DNA from: Zobellia laminariae | GTDB lineage: Bacteria > Bacteroidota > Bacteroidia > Flavobacteriales > Flavobacteriaceae | DNA length: 64,000 nt | Assembly (NCBI RefSeq): GCF_009725995.1 | Contig: NZ_RCNS01000001.1 | Location: forward strand, 1,257,195 to 1,321,194 | Direction: 5' to 3' | Shown here: positions 17,618-24,808 of the stretch, piece after piece | Position numbering within the stretch: the first letter of the stretch is position 1 | How the letters are laid out: each line of letters starts with the position of its first letter | Made by a program: the position numbers and the translations under genes | Notes under the pieces: generated by a model | Told to the model about the DNA's origin: nothing | What the model saw: the letters and a program-made list of their open reading frames with translations, nothing else | The model's database searches: none

Positions 17618-18502
17618 ATGAACATTGGACTTCTTTCCGTAAGCATGAATGTCTATTCAACCCAAAGAATAGCCAATGAAGCCAAAAAATTAGGACATGA
17701 TATAGGATGGATAGACCATACCCAATGTTCTATAAAAATAGGCACTAACCAACCTGAAGTAATCTTTAAACAAGAAAACATCCTAGATGTATTTGATGCT
17801 ATCATACCACGTATTGGCACTAAAGTAACGCGCCATGGCGCTTCTGTTGTCAAACAATTTGAAATGAACCAGGTTTTTAGCACTGCTAAATCCGGTAGTA
17901 TTTCTAAGGCTAGAAACAAAGCAAAAACCCTTCAACTCATGTCAAACTGGGGAATTCCAATTCCGGAAACCTTATTTTCTATAGACCCAGATGATATTGA
18001 GCAACAAATAGATTTATTAGGCGGTGCACCCCTGATTATTAAAATTCAAGTAGGCACGCATGGACTGGGCGTTATTCTTGCCGAAACCAAAAAATCTGCT
18101 AAATCTATAATCGAAACTTTTTATAAAATGGACACCAATATTCTTATGCAAGAGTTCATTGAGGAAAGTAATGGCGAAGATATTCGTGTATTTGTAATTG
18201 GTGATAAGGTGGTAGCGAGTATGAAACGTACCAGCGGAAATGACGAGTTTCGTTCAAATGTGCACCGTGGAGGAAGAACCGAAGCTGTAAAACTAACTAC
18301 TAAAGAGGAATTTATGGCAATAAATGCGGCAAAACACATTGGATTAGGAGTAGCTGGCGTAGATTTGATCCGTTCAAAAAAAGGCCCTTTGTTGATAGAG
18401 ATAAATGCATCTCCAGGACTTCAAGGAATTGAGGCAGCTACTGGCGTAAACGTAGCCAAGAAAATAATACAGTTTGTAGAACGGAACTGCAGAAAAAAAT
18501 AA
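17618..18502 (+). CDS. RimK-family ATP-grasp ligase
   Basis: A 294-residue RimK-type ATP-grasp ligase. RimK adds glutamate to the C-terminus of ribosomal protein S6; relatives glutamylate other peptides or cofactors. ATP-grasp features: IIKIQVGTHGLGVIL, NILMQEFIEESNGEDIRVFVIGD, and near the end GVDLIRSKKGPLLIEINASPG with metal-binding Glu/Asn. It is followed 44 bp later by an AstE/aspartoacylase-like hydrolase on the same strand, a pairing suggesting that an amino-acid tag is added and removed or that one compound is made and processed. Target is unknown. Confidence 0.88.
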   Translation: MNIGLLSVSMNVYSTQRIANEAKKLGHDIGWIDHTQCSIKIGTNQPEVIFKQENILDVFDAIIPRIGTKVTRHGASVVKQFEMNQVFSTAKSGSISKARNKAKTLQLMSNWGIPIPETLFSIDPDDIEQQIDLLGGAPLIIKIQVGTHGLGVILAETKKSAKSIIETFYKMDTNILMQEFIEESNGEDIRVFVIGDKVVASMKRTSGNDEFRSNVHRGGRTEAVKLTTKEEFMAINAAKHIGLGVAGVDLIRSKKGPLLIEINASPGLQGIEAATGVNVAKKIIQFVERNCRKK

Positions 18503-18546
18503 AATAACCCTTTATTAAAAGGAAAAAGAGAACATCCAAGTAGTAT

Positions 18547-19536
18547 ATGGAAAACAATAAAACCATCACCATAGAAGGTGAAACTGTAAAACCAGGAGAG
18601 TCTAAACTATTAAATATTAGTATTGATAGACTTCCTACAGGAACACTAATTGATATTCCCGTATATGTTTTTAACTCCAAAAACCCTGGGCCCACCCTTT
18701 TAGTGCAAGCCGGTCTGCATGGTGACGAAATAAACGGCATTGAAATGGTACGCCGTATGATGACCGAAAAACGCTTTAACGTTACCAGTGGCGCCGTGAT
18801 TGCAGTTCCTATTTTAAATATCTTCGGGTTTATACATTATTCTAGAGATGTTCCTGACGGAAAAGATGTTAACCGTAGTTTTCCCGGTTCAAAAACAGGT
18901 TCTATGGCAGGCCGTATTGCCTATCACTATACCTCAGCAATTCTTTCGCAAGTAGATTATGGAATAGACCTACATACTGGCGGAGGACAAAGGCACAACT
19001 TTCCGCAAATTAGATATACTGATAATGATGAACGAAGTGAACAACTGGCCAAAGTATTTAATGCACCTATTTCCTTTTCTTCAAAACTAATAAAAGGGTC
19101 TTTTAGAAATGCTGCTCATCAAATGAAAATACCTACGGTGGTTTTTGAAGCAGGCGAAAGCATGCGTTTTGATGATTACTCTATTATAGAAGGTATGCAA
19201 GGCGTGTTAAATGTAATGAAGCACTTTGGTATGATCGAAACAATAGAGCCAAAATACATTGACCGGAACAACACGGTACACCTCAAAGACCGAAAATGGC
19301 TCCGTGCACCTACTGCCGGCATGTTCATTCCTAAAATAAAAAATGGTAGCGAAATTAAAAAAGGTCAGGTTATAGGTATCGTATCCGGTCCTTACGCTAA
19401 ACGAAGTAAAACTGTTAAAGCTCCTTTTGACGGATTGGTCTTTTGTATTAATCACCAAGCGGTGGTAAATAGAGGCGATGCACTTTTACATATTGGCGTG
19501 CCTACCAACAAAGGTGTAATACAAGCGGATAGATAA
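18547..19536 (+). CDS. succinylglutamate desuccinylase/aspartoacylase-like zinc hydrolase
   Basis: A 329-residue M14-like zinc amidohydrolase. Zinc ligands His58 and Glu61 are in GLHGDEING, and the third His is in GIDLHTGGG; the C-terminal part (MFIPKIKNGSEIKKGQVIG) looks like a lipoyl/barrel-sandwich domain as in AstE-like proteins. It follows the RimK-type gene and is probably co-transcribed, so it may cleave an amide bond made by that ligase. There are no arginine-catabolism genes nearby, arguing against true AstE. Confidence 0.85.
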   Translation: MENNKTITIEGETVKPGESKLLNISIDRLPTGTLIDIPVYVFNSKNPGPTLLVQAGLHGDEINGIEMVRRMMTEKRFNVTSGAVIAVPILNIFGFIHYSRDVPDGKDVNRSFPGSKTGSMAGRIAYHYTSAILSQVDYGIDLHTGGGQRHNFPQIRYTDNDERSEQLAKVFNAPISFSSKLIKGSFRNAAHQMKIPTVVFEAGESMRFDDYSIIEGMQGVLNVMKHFGMIETIEPKYIDRNNTVHLKDRKWLRAPTAGMFIPKIKNGSEIKKGQVIGIVSGPYAKRSKTVKAPFDGLVFCINHQAVVNRGDALLHIGVPTNKGVIQADR

Positions 19537-19797
19537 GAATGATTTAATCTGATATCCGTTTAGTTTTACCGAGTAAAGAAAAAAGCTTCAGCCTTAAACT
19601 TCCAAAAAGAGATTTCACTTAACCGACTAAGTGGTTTGTAAGTTCTTGTATTTTTAGGTTCATATCATATAATGATGCAGTTCATCGACGATTGACATAC
19701 GAAAAACGGAGGCTTACCAAGAGGACATCTAAATGCTATATGACCACAACAAACTGCATAGTCTGTTTTCTGAATTTAAGTGTTTAGGTCTAAAAAA
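19537..19797. other. intergenic, no gene recognised
   Basis: The AstE-like gene and the leftward DUF2721 gene converge here. AACCGACTAAGTGGTTT at 19619-19635 is a degenerate form of the ACCGACT...GGT motif also seen near 39655 and 58270. No convincing terminator was seen. Confidence 0.3.
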
Positions 19798-20187
19798 TTA
19801 GTTTTCCATATCCTCTAGCTGAATTTCAAGTGCTTTAGTAGACAATTGAACCTCTACTAATGACAACATTAAAGAAACCATAAGTGCCAAAAGGCTAACG
19901 CCAAAAACGAGATTGGCCCAAAAACTAAACTCAACATAAATTAAAGTCATCGTAATCACCGCTAACAAGAAACTAAAAATAGCCGATGCCTGCATGTTCT
20001 TGATAATGGTTAAACGCTTACGCAACTTTTTAACCTGCAAAGCAATGGCGGGCGATGACGTTTCTTCATACTTCTGATGAAGTTGCCTAATTAATGCTGC
20101 AATAGCCAAGTATCTTGCATTATAGGCTAACATGGTCAATGAAATAGCAGGGAAAAGTAGGGCAGGTATACTTAAGGTCAGCTCCAT
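19798..20187 (-). CDS. DUF2721-type membrane protein
   Basis: A 129-residue inner-membrane protein with an N-terminal hydrophobic segment, a basic cytosolic middle (QLHQKYEETS, VKKLRKRLTIIKN) and two further membrane segments. This layout fits DUF2721, a family without known function. It abuts the ThuA-like gene with no spacing (20187/20188), so the two are surely one transcript. Confidence 0.75.
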   Translation of the reverse strand: MELTLSIPALLFPAISLTMLAYNARYLAIAALIRQLHQKYEETSSPAIALQVKKLRKRLTIIKNMQASAIFSFLLAVITMTLIYVEFSFWANLVFGVSLLALMVSLMLSLVEVQLSTKALEIQLEDMEN

Positions 20188-21162
20188 CTACTTTTTAAAC
20201 TTTCTTGAGCTTGTTTCATCTGCTGTTGGAAAATCGTCCGGTATCGTTTGAGTTACCTTTCCAGTAGCAGCCCATTCCGCTCCTCTAAGCATACTGGTCA
20301 TAAAACCAACACACTCAACTGAATAATCTACATGCCCCATAATATTATGAAAAATACGGCCTTTTCCATACTCTAAAGCCATAAGCGCTGGCTCATGTCT
20401 ACCAGAACCTTTGTTTTCAGGGTCTGAATATGCAGTAGCCAAAACCACCATATTTTCTGCAGGACCACGAAGGCTGTTATAAAGTTCATCTTTAGTATGC
20501 AACCACACTTCTGGCATTCCCTTTGTAATTGGGTGCTCTTCTCTTATTTGAATCTGATACTCGCTTTGTGGACCGTGAGTACCTGCGTTACCAGCAGAAT
20601 CATCTCTTATAAGCTCACCAGCATCATTATAATATACATATGGACCATCTTTTTCGGTACGGTCTCCCCAACCACCTAAACCAATCATTTGGTTGTAAGC
20701 TTCCCATTCAGGGAACGAATTATCGGCTGCATGAAAAACAACTAATCCACCTCCTTTTTTGATATACTTTTCAAATTTTTTCTGTGTTTCTTCTGGCCAT
20801 GGAGCCGCATTCCATCCAAAGTTACAAATGACCAAATCATACTTTGAAAAATCCGGACTGTAATTTGGATCCGCTTGTGGCTTTTCCTTTGCCTCTGTTT
20901 TTGGAAGATTTTCTATAGGAAATTCAGAAATGAACTTATCTCCTTTCCAGGTAAATGCAGAACGCGCCACCTCAACTGTAAACAAACCCGTGTTTTCCAT
21001 ATCAGTTTTCAACATATACGTAATCTTCGGCCATTCATCATGATTGTTTTGACCATCAACAATAAGTGTTTTAATTTTTTTAGATGGAGAGGCTTGAGAG
21101 AAAAGACCATTTGAGACAAAAGTCATGGAAAGCACTAAAATTAAAGTTCGGAAATTACGCAT
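20188..21162 (-). CDS. secreted ThuA-like protein
   Basis: A 324-residue protein with a signal peptide (RTLILVLSMTFVSNGLFSQ). The body is the ThuA fold related to type-1 glutamine amidotransferases: KTLIVDGQNNHDEWPKIT, a segment FSKYDLVICNFGWNA, YIKKGGGLVVFHAADNSF (about 131-148), and HNIMGHVDYS near the end. ThuA proteins are linked to sugar utilisation in Bacteroidota but the reaction is unproven. First gene of a pair with the DUF2721 gene. Confidence 0.85.
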   Translation of the reverse strand: MRNFRTLILVLSMTFVSNGLFSQASPSKKIKTLIVDGQNNHDEWPKITYMLKTDMENTGLFTVEVARSAFTWKGDKFISEFPIENLPKTEAKEKPQADPNYSPDFSKYDLVICNFGWNAAPWPEETQKKFEKYIKKGGGLVVFHAADNSFPEWEAYNQMIGLGGWGDRTEKDGPYVYYNDAGELIRDDSAGNAGTHGPQSEYQIQIREEHPITKGMPEVWLHTKDELYNSLRGPAENMVVLATAYSDPENKGSGRHEPALMALEYGKGRIFHNIMGHVDYSVECVGFMTSMLRGAEWAATGKVTQTIPDDFPTADETSSRKFKK

Positions 21163-21273
21163 ATCAAATATTTAGGATGTATAAATATAAGTGATTGCAG
21201 CTAATTTTATTAAAAAAACAAAAAGTATATGCCCTATAAAGTTGTAAATTGAAATCTTAACAGAATACTACAA

Positions 21274-22434
21274 ATGGCATCTTCTAACATAAAATTTGCT
21301 TCCAAACTTCCAAATGCAAAAACTACAATTTTTACAACGGTAGGCAATTTAGCTCGCAAGCACAATGCTGTAGATCTATCTCAGGGCTTTCCTAATTTTA
21401 AAGTGGATGAGAAACTAAAAAATTTGGTTTCAACTGCCATGCAAAACGGACATAACCAATATGCTGCCATGCAGGGTTATTATGGCTTACGGGAAATAAT
21501 TTCACAAAAAATTGAAAAACTCCATAATAGAGCTTATAATCCCGAAACTGAAATTACAGTTACCGTAGGAGCAACACAGGCTATTTTTACAGCCATTACC
21601 GCGTTCGTGAACAAAGGTGACGAAGTTATTGTACTGAAACCTGCCTATGACTGCTACGAACCGGCCATTTCGCTTAACGGAGGAATTCCTATATATGTAC
21701 AATTAGATGCCGATGGTTACCAAGTAGATTGGGAAATCTTCAAAAGCAAAATTTCCGAGAAGACCCGAATGGTTATCATAAACACACCTCATAACCCAAG
21801 CGGTCGTATTTTTTCCAAAGAAGATATGCTTCAGTTACAAGAAATTCTTAGACCTACTAACTGTATTGTTTTAAGTGATGAAGTATACGAACACATTATT
21901 TTTGATGGCAACGAGCACCAAAGTGCTTCCCGATTTAAAGATTTAGCACAACGTAGTTTTGTATGTGCTTCTTTTGGAAAAACCTTTCATGTTACCGGAT
22001 GGAAAATAGGTTATTGCGCCGCACCTGCAGAGTTAATGCAAGAATTTAGAAAGACCCACCAGTTTGCTGTGTTCTGTGTAGACCATCCTGTACAAAGAGC
22101 TATGGCGGCCTATCTTAAGAATGAGGAAAACTATCTGAGCTTACCTTCATTCTATCAAGAAAAAAGAGATTTGTTTTTGGAGGGATTAAAAGATTCTAGA
22201 TTTAAATTTAAACCTTCAGAAGGAACCTATTTTCAGCTTTTAGACTATACCGAAATCGCAAAAGAAAATGATGAAGATTTTGCTAAACGCTTGATTGTTG
22301 ATTACAAGTTGGCAAGTATACCTATATCTTCCTTTAATGAGCACAATAGGCAAGATGGAGTTTTACGGTTTTGTTTTGCAAAGAAGCGGGAAACGATTGA
22401 GAAAGCCATCCAAATTTTGAACTCTATTCCTTAA
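21274..22434 (+). CDS. PLP aminotransferase, methionine/aromatic type
   Basis: A 386-residue class I/II fold-type I aminotransferase, closest in pattern to methionine aminotransferase (YbdL/MtnE-like) or kynurenine aminotransferases. Visible: VDLSQGFPNF near the N-terminus, NTPHNPSGRIF, SDEVYEHIIF, and the PLP lysine in SFGKTFHVTGWKIGY; the C-terminus has LRFCFAKK. Likely transaminates methionine to 4-methylthio-2-oxobutanoate, but specificity is inferred. Its 3' end overlaps the convergent GNAT gene by 11 bp. Confidence 0.88.
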   Translation: MASSNIKFASKLPNAKTTIFTTVGNLARKHNAVDLSQGFPNFKVDEKLKNLVSTAMQNGHNQYAAMQGYYGLREIISQKIEKLHNRAYNPETEITVTVGATQAIFTAITAFVNKGDEVIVLKPAYDCYEPAISLNGGIPIYVQLDADGYQVDWEIFKSKISEKTRMVIINTPHNPSGRIFSKEDMLQLQEILRPTNCIVLSDEVYEHIIFDGNEHQSASRFKDLAQRSFVCASFGKTFHVTGWKIGYCAAPAELMQEFRKTHQFAVFCVDHPVQRAMAAYLKNEENYLSLPSFYQEKRDLFLEGLKDSRFKFKPSEGTYFQLLDYTEIAKENDEDFAKRLIVDYKLASIPISSFNEHNRQDGVLRFCFAKKRETIEKAIQILNSIP

Positions 22435-22945
22435 AATCAAAACGCATCATCCAATCTGTTTGCTTGTCATTACCTACATTATAAGGATGTGTTCCAAACT
22501 TTGAGAATCCGTGAGTTTGATAAAATTTAATAGCTTTAGTATTTTCTTCCCAAACCCCTAGCCAGAGAAATTTTTTACGTTTGTTGTTGCCCTTTTTCTT
22601 AACCTCGTTAAGCATCCATTTTCCTATACCAAGGTTTTGAAAATTTCCAAGTACATAAATGCGCTCTAATTCTATAGCTTCCTTTAATTTCACATCTGTT
22701 TGTGCCTCGTTTTCATTCAGTTTAAAATAACCAACAAGGTCTATTCCCCTATAAACGAAATAAAACGAGCTATCCGGGTTATTGATTTGGTCAAGAAGCG
22801 TATTCTTGGAAAAGGCTAAATCTGTATAACTTTTAAAATCTATGGGGTTATTGTCCTTTGCGAAAGCATCTGAAAAAGTCTGTGTAGAAATTTTAGAGAG
22901 TAACTCTAAGTCTGAGGTTTTACACTTTTGAAGTCTTAATTGCAT
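22424..22945 (-). CDS. GNAT-family N-acetyltransferase
   Basis: A 173-residue acetyltransferase of the GNAT superfamily. ELERIYVLGNFQNLGIGKWML carries the acetyl-CoA pyrophosphate-binding loop (QNLGIG), and FLWLGVWEENTKAIKFYQTHGF is the typical motif B, with VGNDKQTDWMM at the end. The substrate (a protein N-terminus, amine or antibiotic) cannot be deduced. It ends inside the last codons of the convergent aminotransferase gene. Confidence 0.88.
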   Translation of the reverse strand: MQLRLQKCKTSDLELLSKISTQTFSDAFAKDNNPIDFKSYTDLAFSKNTLLDQINNPDSSFYFVYRGIDLVGYFKLNENEAQTDVKLKEAIELERIYVLGNFQNLGIGKWMLNEVKKKGNNKRKKFLWLGVWEENTKAIKFYQTHGFSKFGTHPYNVGNDKQTDWMMRFDFKE

Positions 22946-22983
22946 ATAGGCACGTACAAATACCTAATGTACTAAAATAAAAA

Positions 22984-23009
22984 AAAGCGGCCTTTGGGTG
23001 AGCCACTTT
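22984..23009 (-). terminator. terminator after small ORF
   Basis: On the minus strand AAAGTGGC (23009-23002) pairs with GCCGCTTT (22991-22984), one wobble, and is followed by a T-run. It is placed to end a transcript from the 23.03-23.25 kb region. Confidence 0.75.
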
Positions 23010-23034
23010 CTTTTAATTTCTTTTTCAAAGAATT

Positions 23035-23136
23035 TTAAAGCATAAATAATTTTCTAGTCAGCATTACTATTCCGCTGAAAAAATCATTTTTGTACACTTG
23101 AATTTCTTCTGATGATTGGTTAATTTGGGCTTCCAT
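23035..23136 (-). CDS. putative 33-residue peptide
   Basis: ATG at 23136 to TAA at 23035 gives a 33-residue peptide with an acidic/polar first half (MEAQINQSSEEIQVYKND) and a hydrophobic, basic second half (FFSGIVMLTRKLFML). Support comes from context: a transcription unit bounded by the 21-bp-period direct repeats (23230-23259) upstream and a terminator (23009-22984) downstream, with this the only clear ORF inside. It may equally be a non-coding RNA. No homologue is known to me. Confidence 0.4.
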   Translation of the reverse strand: MEAQINQSSEEIQVYKNDFFSGIVMLTRKLFML

Positions 23137-23229
23137 AGGTTTTAGTTTTGGAAAAAATCGAATTTGGGACGCGACTTTCAATTAATAATACTATAAAAAT
23201 AGTACCTAATCCTTAACTAAAAAAAATCT

Positions 23230-23259
23230 TGTTGTGAAGCAGCATTAATCTGTTGTGAA
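23230..23259 (-). promoter_or_regulatory. 21-bp-period direct repeats, third instance
   Basis: Two perfect TTCACAACA on the minus strand (23259-23251 and 23238-23230), 21 bp apart, as in the two duplicated elements at 10982-11011 and 12597-12626. The bases after each half site (GA after the first, A after the second) and a following T-rich stretch are also shared. The flanking DNA is otherwise unrelated. Confidence 0.55.
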
Positions 23260-23316
23260 GAACCAAATTGATGATTTTCTCACAGAAATTACACTTAAAT
23301 TATATGTGGATTTTAC

Positions 23317-23970
23317 TTACAAAGCCATTTCGGGGACCTCACCGTCAACTATCAATGTACCCTCTGTAGCTTCCTTAATTTCATCTACAGAAACTCCTGG
23401 CGCACGCTCAAGAAGTTTAAAGCCTTTTGAAGTTACTTCTATTACTGCAAGATTAGTGACTATTTTGGTTACACAACCCACTCCTGTAAGGGGTAAACTA
23501 CATTTTTTCAAAAGCTTGGATTCACCAGCGCGATTGGTATGCATCATGGCCACAATTATGTTCTCGGCAGAAGCAACTAAATCCATTGCACCACCCATAC
23601 CTTTAACCATTTTGCCAGGAATTTTCCAATTAGCAATATCGCCGGTCTCAGAAACTTCCATTGCTCCCAAAATAGTAAGGTCTACGTGTTTCCCTCGGAT
23701 CATTCCAAAACTCGTTGCCGAATCAAAGAAAGAGGCTCCATTAAGCGTTGTTATGGTTTGCTTTCCCGCATTAATAATATCGGCATCTTCCTCTCCTTCA
23801 AACGGAAATGGACCCATGCCCAATACTCCGTTTTCACTCTGAAATTCTACATTTATATCATCTCTTACAAAATTGGCTACCAAAGTTGGTATACCAATGC
23901 CTAGGTTAACATAATAACCATCTTTGACCTCTTTTGCAATTCGCTTTGCGATTCCATTTTTATCTAACAT
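23317..23970 (-). CDS. scoB: 3-oxoacid CoA-transferase, subunit B
   Basis: Subunit B of succinyl-CoA:3-ketoacid CoA-transferase, exchanging CoA between succinate and acetoacetate in ketone-body or branched-chain catabolism. The catalytic glutamate is Glu46 in QSENGVLG; GIGIPTLVANF and GAMDLVASAENIIVAMMHT are family signatures. I take MLDKNGIAKR at 23970 as start; a TTG two codons upstream is less likely. It lies 20 bp after scoA in the same operon. Confidence 0.94.
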   Translation of the reverse strand: MLDKNGIAKRIAKEVKDGYYVNLGIGIPTLVANFVRDDINVEFQSENGVLGMGPFPFEGEEDADIINAGKQTITTLNGASFFDSATSFGMIRGKHVDLTILGAMEVSETGDIANWKIPGKMVKGMGGAMDLVASAENIIVAMMHTNRAGESKLLKKCSLPLTGVGCVTKIVTNLAVIEVTSKGFKLLERAPGVSVDEIKEATEGTLIVDGEVPEMAL

Positions 23971-23990
23971 AAACAAACTCTATGATTGGA

Positions 23991-24692
23991 TTAATTACGC
24001 GGTCTAACCGTTCGTTGTTCAATACGTTTTTCATAGTTCTCTCCTTGAAAAATGCGCTGTACGAATATTCCAGGAATATGAATTTGATTTGGGTCTAATT
24101 CTCCCGCCGGAACAAGTTCTTCTACCTCAGCAACGGTAATTGTCGCTGCCCCACACATACATGGATTAAAATTTCTTGCCGTACCCTTAAAAATTAGGTT
24201 TCCCGCTTCATCTCCTTTCCAGGCTTTTACGAAGGCAAAATCGGCTTTGAATGCCTCTTCCAGCACATACATTTTTCCGTTGAATTCTCTAGTCTCCTTA
24301 CCTTCTGCAACTTCGGTTCCGTAACCTGCAGGCGTATAAAAAGCTGGAAAACCTGCTTGTGCAGCACGACATTTTTCTGCTAAAGTGCCCTGAGGAGTTA
24401 ATTCTACCTCAAGCTCACCACTTAGCATCTGTCGTTCAAACTCTTCGTTCTCACCTACGTAAGAAGATATCATTTTTTTTATCTGATGTTTATGAAGTAA
24501 AAGTCCCAGACCAAAATCATCTACCCCTGCATTATTGGAAATACAGGTAATATCTTTAATATTGGAGGCAACCAGTTCCGTGATGGCATTTTCCGGTATT
24601 CCACAAAGGCCAAAACCACCTAACATAAAGGTCATTCCGTCTTGAATGCCTTTCATGGCTTCTTTTACATCTGCTACTTTCTTAGAGATCAT
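23991..24692 (-). CDS. scoA: 3-oxoacid CoA-transferase, subunit A
   Basis: Subunit A, 233 residues, starting [16 protein letters not shown]. The CoA-transferase family I loop [12 protein letters not shown] lies at about 46-57, and [45 protein letters not shown] and [19 protein letters not shown] follow as in SCOT A chains. First gene of scoAB; the heterodimer is cytosolic. Confidence 0.94.
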   Translation of the reverse strand: MISKKVADVKEAMKGIQDGMTFMLGGFGLCGIPENAITELVASNIKDITCISNNAGVDDFGLGLLLHKHQIKKMISSYVGENEEFERQMLSGELEVELTPQGTLAEKCRAAQAGFPAFYTPAGYGTEVAEGKETREFNGKMYVLEEAFKADFAFVKAWKGDEAGNLIFKGTARNFNPCMCGAATITVAEVEELVPAGELDPNQIHIPGIFVQRIFQGENYEKRIEQRTVRPRN

Positions 24693-24744
24693 ACTATAAA
24701 GGAATAAAAGATTTCTGTTGCAGTCAAGTTACAATTTTTAAACG

Positions 24745-24783
24745 AAATTGCCCGTGACTTTCAATGAAAGTCACGGGCAATTT
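24745..24783 (-). terminator. stem-loop ending ricT-gldH-PBP operon
   Basis: Perfect 18-bp arms (24745-24762, 24766-24783; ATTGCCCGTGACTTTC core) with a 3-base loop, 26 bp after the PBP1A stop and before scoA. The T-run is weak, so it may also serve as an RNA 3'-end stabiliser. Confidence 0.75.
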
Positions 24784-24808
24784 AACAAGCTGTAATCTGC
24801 TTTTTTTA

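Noticed and set aside
18547..19536. True succinylglutamate desuccinylase of arginine catabolism
   Set aside because: No ast genes are near and the gene is paired with a RimK-type ligase.
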